Shown here piece after piece: positions 14,843-23,936 of a stretch of DNA of 64,000 bases; position 1 is the stretch's first letter; every line of letters begins with the position of its first letter. Origin of the DNA: JALORV01 sp963791235 (lineage in GTDB: Bacteria > Pseudomonadota > Gammaproteobacteria > Burkholderiales > Burkholderiaceae_F); the NCBI GenBank assembly GCA_963791235.1, contig CAWBRW010000029.1, forward strand, positions 558,001 to 622,000, given 5' to 3'. Position numbers and translations under genes: made by a program. The notes beneath the pieces are model-generated. The model did no database searches. It was not told the DNA's origin and saw only the letters and a program-made list of their open reading frames with translations.

Positions 14843-16654
14843 ATGCCGTCCTACAAGGCCCCGTTACGCGACCAACAGTTCGTACTGCACGAAGTGCTCG
14901 GCGCAGTCGACGCGCTCAGGGAAATGCCGCGCTACGCCGACCTCGATGCGGACACCGTCAACCATGTCATCGAGGCAGCCGGCAAGTTCTGTGAGGACAT
15001 GCTGCTGCCGATCAACCGCACCGGTGACGAGGAAGGCTGCACCTACGATCCGGCAACGAAGTCGGTGAAGACGCCGAAGGGGTTCAAGGAGGCGTACGAC
15101 GCCTTTCGCGAGGCCGGCTGGCAGGGGCTGGCCGCGGAGACCGAATACGGCGGTCAGGGCCTGCCGCACCTGCTGCAGATCGCGTTCTATGAGATGCAGT
15201 ACTCGACCAACCAGGCGTGGGCGATGTATCCGGGACTGACGATCGGCGCCTACGAGTGCCTGCTGAAACATGCGGCGGAGGAGCAGAAGAACCTGTATTT
15301 GCCGAAGATGACATCGGGCCAGTGGACCGGGACGATGTGCCTGACGGAGCCGCACTGCGGCACCGACCTCGGCATGCTGCGCACCAAGGCCGAACCGCAG
15401 GCCGATGGCAGCTACAAGCTGACCGGCGAGAAGATCTTCATCTCCTCGGGCGACCATGACATGGCCGAAAACATCATTCACCTGGTGCTGGCACGTCTGC
15501 CGGATGCGCCGCACGGCACCAAGGGCATCTCGCTCTTCATCGTGCCGAAGTTCGTCCCCGAGGGCACGGGCGAGACCGCGAAGATCGGCGCGCGCAACGG
15601 CATCTTCTGCGGTGGCCTGGAGCACAAGATGGGCATCAACGGCAACGCCACCTGCCAGATGATTCTGGACGGTGCGACCGGCTGGATGATCGGCGAGCCG
15701 AACAAGGGGCTCAACGCGATGTTCGTGATGATGAACGGCGCGCGCCTGGGCGTCGGCGTGCAGGGCCTGGGCATCACCGAGGTCGCCTATCAGAACGCGG
15801 TGGCGTACGCGAACGACCGGATCCAGGGCCGCTCGCTCGCGGGTCCCACCCATCCCGAGAAGCCGGCCGACCCGATCATCGTGCACCCCGACGTGCGCCG
15901 GAAGCTGCTCACCGCACGCGCCTACGCCGAGGGCGGTCGCGCTTTTGCCTACTGGGTGGCTCTGATGGCCGATACCCAGATCTCGCACCCCGACGAGGAG
16001 CGGCGCAAGTTCGGAGCGGACATGATGTCGCTGATGACGCCGATCGTGAAGGCGTTCATGACCGACAACGGCTTCCTGTGCGCATCCGAGTGCCTGCAGG
16101 TCTTCGGCGGACATGGCTACATCCGCCAGTGGGGCATGGAGCAGTTCGTGCGCGATGCACGCATCAACATGATTTACGAGGGTACCAATGGCATCCAGGC
16201 GCTCGACCTGATCGGCCGCAAGATCCTGATGGACAACGGCGCCAAGCTGCGCGCGTTCGGCAAGATGGTCACCGAGTTCATCGAGGAAAACGGCACGCAC
16301 CCGGACATGGACGAATTCGTCTCGCCGCTCGCCGACATTGGCAACAAGGTGCAGAAGCTGACGATGGAACTCGGCATGAAGGCGATGGCCAATCGCGACG
16401 AAGTCGGAGCGGCGGCGGTCCCCTACCTCCGCGTGGTCGGCCACCTCGTGTATTCCTACTTCTGGGCTCGCATGGCCAAGGTGGCGGTCGAGCGGGTCCG
16501 GGCGGAGGGTGGAGGCGTCGATCCGTTCTACAAGCACAAGCTGATGGTGGCGCGGTTCTACTTTCAGCGGCTGCTGCCCGAAACGGCAACGCTGATCCGC
16601 AATGCGCGGGCCGGCTCTGCGACACTGATGGAACTGCCGGCCGAGGCGTTCTGA
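14843..16654 (+). CDS. acyl-CoA dehydrogenase (DmdC/AcdB-like, long form)
   Basis: 603 aa, the long acyl-CoA dehydrogenase type. MPSYKAPLRDQQFVLHEVLG start, GTMCLTEPHCGTDLGMLRTK (FAD/substrate segment), FGGHGYIRQWGMEQFVRDAR and NMIYEGTNGIQALDL with the presumed catalytic Glu near 445, then the extra C-terminal domain. FAD enzyme that introduces the alpha-beta double bond into acyl-CoA; the subgroup includes methylmercaptopropionyl-CoA and phenylacyl-CoA dehydrogenases, so the chain specificity is open. AAGGAG upstream of ATG 14843. First enzyme of the beta-oxidation run. Confidence 0.88.
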   Translation: MPSYKAPLRDQQFVLHEVLGAVDALREMPRYADLDADTVNHVIEAAGKFCEDMLLPINRTGDEEGCTYDPATKSVKTPKGFKEAYDAFREAGWQGLAAETEYGGQGLPHLLQIAFYEMQYSTNQAWAMYPGLTIGAYECLLKHAAEEQKNLYLPKMTSGQWTGTMCLTEPHCGTDLGMLRTKAEPQADGSYKLTGEKIFISSGDHDMAENIIHLVLARLPDAPHGTKGISLFIVPKFVPEGTGETAKIGARNGIFCGGLEHKMGINGNATCQMILDGATGWMIGEPNKGLNAMFVMMNGARLGVGVQGLGITEVAYQNAVAYANDRIQGRSLAGPTHPEKPADPIIVHPDVRRKLLTARAYAEGGRAFAYWVALMADTQISHPDEERRKFGADMMSLMTPIVKAFMTDNGFLCASECLQVFGGHGYIRQWGMEQFVRDARINMIYEGTNGIQALDLIGRKILMDNGAKLRAFGKMVTEFIEENGTHPDMDEFVSPLADIGNKVQKLTMELGMKAMANRDEVGAAAVPYLRVVGHLVYSYFWARMAKVAVERVRAEGGGVDPFYKHKLMVARFYFQRLLPETATLIRNARAGSATLMELPAEAF

Positions 16655-16718
16655 CGGCCTCGACTCGTCGACCGAACAAGAACGAAAAGAACTGTCCAGG
16701 AATCAATCGGAGAATGAA

Positions 16719-19136
16719 ATGAGCAACTTCGTCGTACGCAAGGTCGCCGTGCTGGGCGCCGGCGTCATGGGCGCGCAGATCGCGGCGCATTGCGTGAACG
16801 CGCGCGTGCCGGTCGTGCTGTTCGACTTGCCGGCCAAGGAAGGCCCGAAGAACGGCATCGTGATGAGGGCCGTCGAGAACCTGAAGAAACTGAACCCGGC
16901 GCCGCTCGGCAACAAGGAAGACGCCCAGTACATCCAGGCCGCCAACTACGAGGAACACCTCGAGCTGCTCAAGGCCTGCGACGTCATCATCGAGGCGATC
17001 GCCGAGCGGATGGACTGGAAGCACGACCTGTACAGGAAGGTCGCGCCATTTGTTCGCAGCGATGCGATCTTCGCCTCGAACACGTCAGGGCTGCCGATCG
17101 AGAAGCTTGCCGAGGTGATGGACGCGAACCTCAAGGCGCGCTTCTGTGGCGTGCACTTCTTCAATCCGCCGCGCTACATGCACCTGGTCGAGCTGATTCC
17201 GACGCCGGCGACGCGTCCGCAAATCATGGACGACCTCGAGACCTTCCTGACGTCGACGCTCGGCAAGGGTGTCGTGCGCGCCAAGGACACGCCGAACTTC
17301 ATCGCCAACCGCGTTGGCATCTTTGGCATGCTCGCGACGATCAAGGAGGCCGAGAAGTACGGGCTGGCCTATGACGTCGTCGATGACCTGACCGGCTCCA
17401 AGCTCGGCCGCGCCAAGAGCGCGACGTTCCGCACGGCCGACGTGGTCGGCCTCGACACGATGGCACACGTGATCAAGACGATGCAGGACACGCTCCCGGC
17501 GTCGATCGATCCGTTCGCCGCGCATTTCGCGACGCCGCCGGTGCTGAAGACCCTGGTCGAGAAAGGCGCGCTGGGCCAGAAGGCGGGCGCTGGCTTCTAT
17601 CGCAAGGATGGCAAGGCCATCAAGGTGCTGAGCCCTACGAAAGGCGAGTACGTCGAGGGCGGTGGCAAGGCCGACGAGCTGGTCGTGCGGATCCTGAAGA
17701 AGAAGGACCCGGCCGAGCGTCTGAAGCTCCTGCGGGAAACCGATCACCCGCAGGCCAAGTTCCTGTGGGCCATTTTCCGCGATGCGTTCCACTACATCGC
17801 GGTGCATCTCGAAGCGATCGCTGACACCGCGCGCGACGTCGATTTTGCATTGCGCTGGGGTTTCGGCTGGAGCACCGGCCCATTCGAGACCTGGCAGGCG
17901 GCCGGCTGGAAACAGATCGCCGAATGGGTGCAGGCTGACATCGACGCCGGCGAGGCGCTGTCGAAGGCGCCGCTGCCGAAATGGGTGTTCGACGGACCGG
18001 TCGCCAAGGCCAACGGTGTGCATACCGCCGAAGGTTCATGGTCGCCGGGGAAGAAGAAATTCGTGCCGCGCCTAATGCTGCCGGTCTATGCGCGCCAGAT
18101 CTTCCGCGCTCCCCTCGCGGGCGAAGGCGCGCCGACCGGTGCAACCGGCGGCAAGACGGTCTTCGAGGACGACGCCGTGCGCCTGTGGACGCTCGAATCC
18201 GGGCTCCCGGCCGAGGTTCTAATCCTGTCGATCAAGACGAAGGTTCACGCCATCGGCCCGGGCGTCATCAACGGCATGCTGAAGGCCATCGATCTCGCCG
18301 AGTCGCAGTACCGCGGACTCGTCATCTGGTCGCCCGATGATCCATTCTCGGTTGGCGCCGACCTGCAGGCGATGATGCCGGTGTTCATGTCGGGTGGCGC
18401 CAAGGCGATCGGCGCCGAAGAGAAGAAGATGCAGGACGCGTACATGCGGCTCAAGTACGCGCAGGTCCCGACCGTCGCGGCCGTCAGCGGCATGGCACTC
18501 GGTGGTGGCTGCGAGCTGATCCTGCACTGCTCCAAGGCGGTCGCCTCGCTCGAGAGCTACATCGGCCTCGTCGAAGTTGGCGTCGGCCTGATCCCGGGCG
18601 CCGGCGGACTGAAGGAAGGTGCGCTGCGCGCGGCCCAGGCGGCGCAGGCCGCCGGCATGACGGATGTCTTCCCGTTCATGAGGAACTGGTTCCTCAACGC
18701 TGCGATGGCCAATGTCTCGAAGTCGGCGCTCGAGGCCAAGCAGATGGGCTACCTGCGATCGACCGACCTGATCGTGTTCAACAACCACGAGCTGCTGTGG
18801 ACGGCGATCGGCGAAGTGTTCTCAATGCACGCCACCGGCTACCGGCCGCCGCTGAAGCCGATCGGATTCCCGGTGGCGGGTCGTGGCGGGGTGGCGACGA
18901 TCAAGGCGCAACTCGTCAACATGCGCGATGGCGGCTTCATCAGCCAGCATGATTTCTTCATCGCCAGCGGTATCGCCGATGTCATGTGCGGCGGCGATGT
19001 GGAGACCGGCGCGATGGCCGACGAGCAGTGGCTGTTCGATCTCGAGCGCAAATTCTTCATGACGCTCGTGAACCATCCCAAATCTCAAGAGCGAATGATG
19101 GGGATGATGTCCACGGGCAAGCCGGTCAGGAACTGA
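16719..19136 (+). CDS. 3-hydroxyacyl-CoA dehydrogenase / enoyl-CoA hydratase (FadN-type fusion)
   Basis: 805 aa. Dehydrogenase part is N-terminal: KVAVLGAGVMGAQIAAHCVN (NAD-binding, residues 8-27), GVHFFNPPRYMHLVE and KDTPNFIANRVG, then a second dehydrogenase C-domain with FRDAFHYIAVHLEAIADTAR. The crotonase part follows (about residues 490-760) with VSGMALGGGCELILHCSKA and VEVGVGLIPGAGGLKE. This order is that of FadN rather than FadB. Catalyses hydration of enoyl-CoA and oxidation of 3-hydroxyacyl-CoA. Between the acyl-CoA dehydrogenase and thiolase genes, same operon. Confidence 0.92.
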   Translation: MSNFVVRKVAVLGAGVMGAQIAAHCVNARVPVVLFDLPAKEGPKNGIVMRAVENLKKLNPAPLGNKEDAQYIQAANYEEHLELLKACDVIIEAIAERMDWKHDLYRKVAPFVRSDAIFASNTSGLPIEKLAEVMDANLKARFCGVHFFNPPRYMHLVELIPTPATRPQIMDDLETFLTSTLGKGVVRAKDTPNFIANRVGIFGMLATIKEAEKYGLAYDVVDDLTGSKLGRAKSATFRTADVVGLDTMAHVIKTMQDTLPASIDPFAAHFATPPVLKTLVEKGALGQKAGAGFYRKDGKAIKVLSPTKGEYVEGGGKADELVVRILKKKDPAERLKLLRETDHPQAKFLWAIFRDAFHYIAVHLEAIADTARDVDFALRWGFGWSTGPFETWQAAGWKQIAEWVQADIDAGEALSKAPLPKWVFDGPVAKANGVHTAEGSWSPGKKKFVPRLMLPVYARQIFRAPLAGEGAPTGATGGKTVFEDDAVRLWTLESGLPAEVLILSIKTKVHAIGPGVINGMLKAIDLAESQYRGLVIWSPDDPFSVGADLQAMMPVFMSGGAKAIGAEEKKMQDAYMRLKYAQVPTVAAVSGMALGGGCELILHCSKAVASLESYIGLVEVGVGLIPGAGGLKEGALRAAQAAQAAGMTDVFPFMRNWFLNAAMANVSKSALEAKQMGYLRSTDLIVFNNHELLWTAIGEVFSMHATGYRPPLKPIGFPVAGRGGVATIKAQLVNMRDGGFISQHDFFIASGIADVMCGGDVETGAMADEQWLFDLERKFFMTLVNHPKSQERMMGMMSTGKPVRN

Positions 19137-19238
19137 CCGGTCTCACCCTCGACAACTTTCTTATGTGGACGCAAGAGGGGCTTGCCAGCCCCTCCTGGAC
19201 CTCCCCGGCAACAGAATGAAGAGTTGGAGCTAATCGAA

Positions 19239-20438
19239 ATGACCCGACAAGTACAGGATGCATACATCGTCGCCGCGACGCGCACGCCGATCGGCAAGGC
19301 GCCAAAAGGCACATTCCGCAACATCCGGCCGGACGACCTGCTGGTGGCGGCGATCCGCAATGCCATGTCGCAGGTGCCGAGCCTCGACCCGAAGGCGGTG
19401 GAGGACGCGATCATCGGCTGCGCGATGCCGGAGGCGGAGCAGGGACTCAACATGGCGCGCGTCGCCGTGCTGCTCGCCGGACTGCCCAACAGCACGGGCG
19501 GCATGACGATCAACCGCTTCTGCTCGTCCGGACTCAACGCGGTCGCGATCGCGGCCGACCGGATCCGCGTCGGCGAGGCGGACGTGATGATTGCCGGTGG
19601 CGCCGAATCGATGAGCATGGTGCCGATGACCGGCAACAAGCCGGCGTTCAACCCGGCCATTTTCGCCAAGGACGAGAACTACGGTATCGCCTACGGCATG
19701 GGCCTGACCGCGGAGAAGGTCGCCGCGCAGTGGAAGATCACGCGCGAGATGCAGGACGAGTTCGCGCTGCGCTCGCACAAGAACGCGATTGCCGGCATCC
19801 AGTCGGGCGAATTCAACGACGAGATCACGCCGATCGAGGTGGTCGAGAAGTTCCCGAATCTTGCCACCGGCGAACTTGACGTCCGGACTCGCACCGTGAA
19901 GCAGGACGAGGGCCCGCGCGCCGACACGACGCTCGAGGCGCTGGCGAAATTGAGGCCGGTTTTCGCGGCCAAGGGCAGCGTCACCGCCGGCAACAGCTCG
20001 CAAACCTCGGATGGCGCCGGCGCGTTGATCGTCGTGTCCGAGCGTGCGTTGAAGCAGTACAACCTGACGCCGCTGGCGCGCTTTGTCAGCTTTGCGATCA
20101 AGGGCGTGCCGCCGGAGATCATGGGGATCGGTCCGAAGGAAGCCATCCCCGCCGCGCTGAAGCTCGCCGGACTGAAGCAGGATGACCTCGGCTGGATCGA
20201 ACTGAATGAGGCGTTCGCCGCCCAGGCGCTGGCCGTCGTCAAGGATCTCGGACTGAATCCGGACGTCGTCAACCCGATCGGCGGCGCTATCGCCCGCGGG
20301 CACCCGCTCGGTGCCACCGGCGCCATCCGCGCCGCGACGCTGATCCACGCGATGCGCCGCAGGAACATCAAGCACGGGATGGTGTCGATGTGCGTCGGCA
20401 CCGGGATGGGTGCGGCCGGGATCTTTGAGTTGGTGTAG
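19239..20438 (+). CDS. acetyl-CoA acyltransferase (thiolase)
   Basis: 399 aa. Thiolase active sites are all present: Cys95 in NRFCSSGLNAVA (acyl acceptor), His355 in GGAIARGHPLGATG, Cys385 in MCVGTGMGAAG. Cleaves 3-ketoacyl-CoA to acetyl-CoA, the last step of beta-oxidation. GGAGC precedes the ATG at 19239 by 9 nt. 102 bp after the fadN-like gene. Followed by a run of strong hairpins, which may mark the end of the core operon. Confidence 0.93.
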   Translation: MTRQVQDAYIVAATRTPIGKAPKGTFRNIRPDDLLVAAIRNAMSQVPSLDPKAVEDAIIGCAMPEAEQGLNMARVAVLLAGLPNSTGGMTINRFCSSGLNAVAIAADRIRVGEADVMIAGGAESMSMVPMTGNKPAFNPAIFAKDENYGIAYGMGLTAEKVAAQWKITREMQDEFALRSHKNAIAGIQSGEFNDEITPIEVVEKFPNLATGELDVRTRTVKQDEGPRADTTLEALAKLRPVFAAKGSVTAGNSSQTSDGAGALIVVSERALKQYNLTPLARFVSFAIKGVPPEIMGIGPKEAIPAALKLAGLKQDDLGWIELNEAFAAQALAVVKDLGLNPDVVNPIGGAIARGHPLGATGAIRAATLIHAMRRRNIKHGMVSMCVGTGMGAAGIFELV

Positions 20439-20444
20439 TAGGGA

Positions 20445-20559
20445 GAATCGCGTGTACGCGGCGGCGCTGCCGCCGCACGTGCACGCGATTCGAGGAAATT
20501 GGCGGGCCGCCTTCGGGCGGCCCGCGTGTCAACTTCTGGTTGCGCGCCTTACGGCGCGC
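20445..20559. terminator. three consecutive strong hairpins after the thiolase gene
   Basis: Three stems follow each other. 20445-20491: arms beginning GAATCGCGTG, about 20 bp with small defects and a 3-nt loop. 20502-20525: GCGGGCCGCC-TTCG-GGCGGCCCGC, 10 bp perfect with a TTCG tetraloop. 20542-20559: GCGCGCC-TTAC-GGCGCGC, 7 bp. No long T-run follows, so the block may act as a partial terminator or 3' mRNA protector between the beta-oxidation core and the accessory lipid genes. Confidence 0.6.
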
Positions 20560-20612
20560 GGAATGCGGCGGGTTGCTTCCTCCCGAGGGCTCGCCGCAGC
20601 AACGGAGCGTGG

Positions 20613-21467
20613 ATGAAGCACTCGACCGTCGTCACCGACGATGGGGTCAAGCTATCGGCGCATACCTTTGGCGACGTGCATGCGGCGCGCGCCGCGGTAC
20701 TGATCGTGCCGGCGATGGGCGTCGAGCAGCAGTACTACGCACCGTTCGCCCACTGGCTCTTCGAACAGGGTTACTTTGTCGTCACCTTCGACTACCGCGG
20801 CATGGGGCACTCGCGTCACGGCTCGCTGCGCGCCTTGAAGGCCGACGTCATGACCTGGGCGCAGAACGACACGTCGACCATGGTCGACTGGGTTGGCGGC
20901 ACCGTCGGCAGCAAGCCGTTGCTCTGGGTCGGGCACAGTCTCGGCGGGCAGATCCTCGGCCTGCTGTCGAATGCGGAGCGGGTCGCCGCGATGGCCACCG
21001 TCGCGACCGGCAGCGGCTACTGGCGCGAGTACACGCCGGGCCTGAGGCGCCTCGCGCCCCTGCTCTGGTATGCGATCGTGCCAACGCTGCTGCCGCTGTT
21101 CGGCTACTTTCCCGGGCGACGGCTCAACATGATCGGCGATGTGCCGGCGGGCGTGATGCGGCAGTGGCGTTCGTGGTGCCTGGATCCGGAGTACCTGTTC
21201 GGCGTCGAGGACGCGCAGTGGCGTGTCACCTACGCGCAGCTTCGACAGCCTATCCTCTCGCTTTCGTTCACGGACGACGAATACATGTCGGCACGCAACA
21301 TCGAGTCACTGCACTCTTTTTATTCCGGCGCACCCCGAACAATGCGCCGCGTCGATCCGAAGGCGCTCGGCGCTGACCCCATCGGCCACTTCGGCTTCTT
21401 CCGGCGGCGCCAGGGTGCGACGCTGTGGCCCATTGTCGGCGACTGGCTCGCCGCTTCCATCCGCTGA
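20613..21467 (+). CDS. alpha/beta hydrolase
   Basis: 284 aa. Alpha/beta hydrolase fold: VLIVPAMGVEQQYYAPFAHW (oxyanion region), FDYRGMGHSRHG, nucleophile elbow WVGHSLGGQILG (Ser at about 110) and a late HFGFFRRR with a candidate catalytic His. Resembles serine hydrolases encoded near acyl-CoA genes; esters or lipids are plausible substrates, not shown. ATG 20613 has GGAG 7 nt upstream. 7 bp before the NTF2-like gene, so co-transcribed. Confidence 0.82.
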   Translation: MKHSTVVTDDGVKLSAHTFGDVHAARAAVLIVPAMGVEQQYYAPFAHWLFEQGYFVVTFDYRGMGHSRHGSLRALKADVMTWAQNDTSTMVDWVGGTVGSKPLLWVGHSLGGQILGLLSNAERVAAMATVATGSGYWREYTPGLRRLAPLLWYAIVPTLLPLFGYFPGRRLNMIGDVPAGVMRQWRSWCLDPEYLFGVEDAQWRVTYAQLRQPILSLSFTDDEYMSARNIESLHSFYSGAPRTMRRVDPKALGADPIGHFGFFRRRQGATLWPIVGDWLAASIR

Positions 21468-21474
21468 GGCCGCC

Positions 21475-21954
21475 ATGGGTGTCGCCGCGCGTTTCTACGA
21501 GGCTTTCATGGTGCGGGATTTCTACACCATGGGCCTGCTGTATGCGAACCATGCCACGTTCCGCGATCCGGTGTTCCCGCGCCTGACGGCTCAGGGGGCG
21601 CGGCTGATGTGGCAGATGCTTCTGTCCGAGGCCGAGGACCTCGAGGTGGACGTCAAGATCCTCGAGGACACGCCTGATCGAGCACGTGTCGACTGGACGG
21701 CGCGCTACACCTTCACGCCGACCAAACGCCTGGTGGTGAACCGAGTCCACACCGAGATGGTCATTGCCGCCGGCAAGATCGTGCAGCAGGTCGATAGCTT
21801 CAGCTTCTGGCGCTGGTCCGGCCAGGCGCTGGGCTGGAAGGGCTGGCTGCTCGGCTTCACGCCGCTGGTGCGCGACAAGGTGCAGCGCCAGGCCGCCAAG
21901 TCACTGACGGAATTTGCGCAGTTCGTCGCACTGACCGGACGCGACGGCAAGTAA
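21475..21954 (+). CDS. NTF2/SnoaL-like protein
   Basis: 159 aa. Cone-shaped NTF2-like pattern: ARFYEAFMVRDFYTMGLLYANHATFRDPVFPRLTAQGARLMWQML, then strands with RVDWTARYTF and VNRVHTEMVIAAGKIVQQVDSFSFWRW. Such proteins often act as small enzymes or ligand binders in lipid and polyketide pathways; no catalytic set is identified here. Lies between the alpha/beta hydrolase and crotonase genes with gaps of 7 and 12 bp. Confidence 0.75.
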   Translation: MGVAARFYEAFMVRDFYTMGLLYANHATFRDPVFPRLTAQGARLMWQMLLSEAEDLEVDVKILEDTPDRARVDWTARYTFTPTKRLVVNRVHTEMVIAAGKIVQQVDSFSFWRWSGQALGWKGWLLGFTPLVRDKVQRQAAKSLTEFAQFVALTGRDGK

Positions 21955-21966
21955 CCAGGAGGAACC

Positions 21967-22731
21967 GTGAGTATCGAAGTCAGCACCAGCAACGGCGTGG
22001 CGCGCATCGGCATTGCGCGCCCGGAGAAGAAGAACGCGATCACCGTCGCGATGTACCAGGCGATGGCCGATGCGATCGGCGCCGCGCACGAAGACGGCAC
22101 CGTGCGCGCGATCCTGATCCACGGCGAAAAGGACGTGTTCACCGCGGGCAATGACCTCGAGGATTTCATGAAGAACCCGCCGGCGGGCATGGATGCGCCG
22201 GTGTTCCAGTTCATGCAGGCGCTCGGCCTCTCGGAAAAGCCGGTCGTCGCCGCGGTCAACGGCGCCGCGGTCGGCATCGGCACGACGATGCTGATGCACT
22301 GCGACCTCGTCTACTGCGCTGACAACGCAATGTTCTCGATGCCGTTCGTTTCGCTCGGCGTGTGCTCGGAATTCGCCTCGAGCCTGACGATTCCGCTGGC
22401 GGCCGGCTACCACAAGGCGGCGGAAAAGCTGCTGCTTGCCGAGCCGATCAGCGCGGAAGAGGCGGCGGAGATGAAGATCGTCAACCGCATCCTGCCGCCA
22501 GGCGAGGTCCTGGATTACGCAGTCAGGCAGGCGGAGCGCTTCAATGCGCTGCCGCCGGCGTCGGTGCGCGAGACCAAGCGCCTGATGAAGCTTTCGTGGC
22601 GCTCGATGACCGAGAAGCTGATCATGGAGGAGGCCAAGTCGTTCGAGAAGATGCTGCGCAGTGCCGAGGCCAAGGAGGCGTTCTCTGCGTTCTTTGACCG
22701 GCGCAAGCCGGATTTCTCGCGCTTCACCTAG
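21967..22731 (+). CDS. crotonase superfamily enoyl-CoA hydratase/isomerase
   Basis: 254 aa, GTG start behind AGGAGG. Crotonase oxyanion segments: VFTAGNDLEDF and VAAVNGAAVGIGTTMLMHCD, then FSMPFVSLGVCSEFASSLTIP. The Glu in GVCSEF sits where delta3-delta2-enoyl-CoA isomerases (ECI2-like) have their base, and the hydratase GAGG motif is absent, so isomerase activity on unsaturated acyl-CoA is more likely than hydration. That is an inference from the motif. Part of the accessory lipid operon. Confidence 0.85.
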   Translation: MSIEVSTSNGVARIGIARPEKKNAITVAMYQAMADAIGAAHEDGTVRAILIHGEKDVFTAGNDLEDFMKNPPAGMDAPVFQFMQALGLSEKPVVAAVNGAAVGIGTTMLMHCDLVYCADNAMFSMPFVSLGVCSEFASSLTIPLAAGYHKAAEKLLLAEPISAEEAAEMKIVNRILPPGEVLDYAVRQAERFNALPPASVRETKRLMKLSWRSMTEKLIMEEAKSFEKMLRSAEAKEAFSAFFDRRKPDFSRFT

Positions 22732-22745
22732 GCCGGGGGGTCGCG

Positions 22746-23174
22746 ATGCCGTTGCGCCACGAGATGACTCTCGACAAGCTGAACAGCCGTTCCGGCGACA
22801 ACCTGCCGGGCTGGTTCAGCATGAAGGTCGTCGAGGTGCGCGAGGGCAGCTTGACGATGGAGTACGTGATCCGCCCACAGTACCTCGCGCCCAACGGCTT
22901 CCTGCACGCGGCGTCGGTGATTGCGCTGGCCGACACCTCGGCCGGTTACGCGACGATCGCCCATTTGCCCGATGGTGCGACCAACTTCACGACGATCGAG
23001 CTGAAGTCCAACTTCATCGGCACGGCGACCGAAGGCACGCTGCGCTCGGTTGCCAGTTGCGCGCACCAGGGGCGGACGACCCAGGTGTGGGACGCGGTCG
23101 TCACGCATGTGGAAAGCGCGAAGACGATCGCGTTGTTCCGCTGCACCCAGATGATCCTGTGGCCCAGGGGCTGA
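22746..23174 (+). CDS. PaaI-type hotdog thioesterase
   Basis: 142 aa hotdog-fold protein. LAPNGFLHAASVIALADTSAGYATI is the hot-dog helix with the NG.LHA.....D motif of PaaI/4HBT thioesterases; TTIELKSNFIG follows on the sheet. Hydrolyses acyl-CoA thioesters, probably freeing CoA from dead-end intermediates. 14 bp after the crotonase gene and 12 bp before the SGNH hydrolase gene. Confidence 0.85.
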   Translation: MPLRHEMTLDKLNSRSGDNLPGWFSMKVVEVREGSLTMEYVIRPQYLAPNGFLHAASVIALADTSAGYATIAHLPDGATNFTTIELKSNFIGTATEGTLRSVASCAHQGRTTQVWDAVVTHVESAKTIALFRCTQMILWPRG

Positions 23175-23186
23175 TCTGCGCGATCG

Positions 23187-23936
23187 ATGCTGGATATCGC
23201 GACACGGCTGGCGCTCGGTCCGCTGCTGATGGCGCAGGCCACGCGCCTGCGCCAGACGGCGGTGGACCTGCCCGAGCCGCGCGGGGCGCGACGCGGCACC
23301 GCAGGGCGCGGCGCGCCAGTGCTGCGGCTGCTGGTGGCCGGCGACTCGAGCGCGGCCGGTGTCGGCGCACGCACGCAGCGTGACGCGCTGGCGAGCCCGC
23401 TTGCCGAGCGGCTGTCGTCGCGGCTGGGTGGCGCGGTGCGCTGGCAACTGGTGGCCGAGTCGGGCCTCACGTCCGAGGGTGTGTTGCAGCGGCTGATCCG
23501 CGCGCGGCCGCGGCCGGCCGATGTTGCCGTCGTCATCGTCGGCGTGAACGACATCACCAAGGACGTGCCGCTGGCGTTCGCCATCCGCCAGCGCAGCCAC
23601 ATTGCCGACTGGCTGCAGGTCCATGCGGGCGTGCGCCACGTCGTCTTTCCGGCGCTACCGGAAATGGAGAAGTTCCCGGCAGTGCCGAAGCCGCTTGCCT
23701 GGTATGCCGGACAGGCGGCCCGTCGCAATAACCGGGCACAGGCGCGCTGGGCCGCGCAGCAAGCGGGCGTCACCCACGTGAATATGGATAGCGTGGCGCG
23801 CGCAGACCTCTTCTGCGAGGACGGATTCCATCCCGCGCCAGCGCTGTACGCGCGCGTCGCCGACCGGCTGGCCGATCACATCATCGACCTCGTGCGCCCC
23901 GCTGCTGCCAACCCCTTCGTCACGGAGACACCATGA
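23187..23936 (+). CDS. SGNH/GDSL-type hydrolase
   Basis: 249 aa. SGNH blocks: LLVAGDSSAAGVGA (nucleophile Ser, block I), VIVGVNDITKDV (block III) and EDGFHPAPALYARVA (block V, Asp-His). Esterase or lipase class. Residues 1-20 are hydrophobic and may form a membrane anchor or weak signal. Its TGA overlaps the ATG of the next gene (ATGA), so translation is coupled to the HSDL2-like enzyme. Confidence 0.85.
   Translation: MLDIATRLALGPLLMAQATRLRQTAVDLPEPRGARRGTAGRGAPVLRLLVAGDSSAAGVGARTQRDALASPLAERLSSRLGGAVRWQLVAESGLTSEGVLQRLIRARPRPADVAVVIVGVNDITKDVPLAFAIRQRSHIADWLQVHAGVRHVVFPALPEMEKFPAVPKPLAWYAGQAARRNNRAQARWAAQQAGVTHVNMDSVARADLFCEDGFHPAPALYARVADRLADHIIDLVRPAAANPFVTETP

Noticed and set aside
14864..16537. 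557-codon open frame opposite the acyl-CoA dehydrogenase
   Set aside because: Low-complexity product, fully antisense to a clear enzyme gene.
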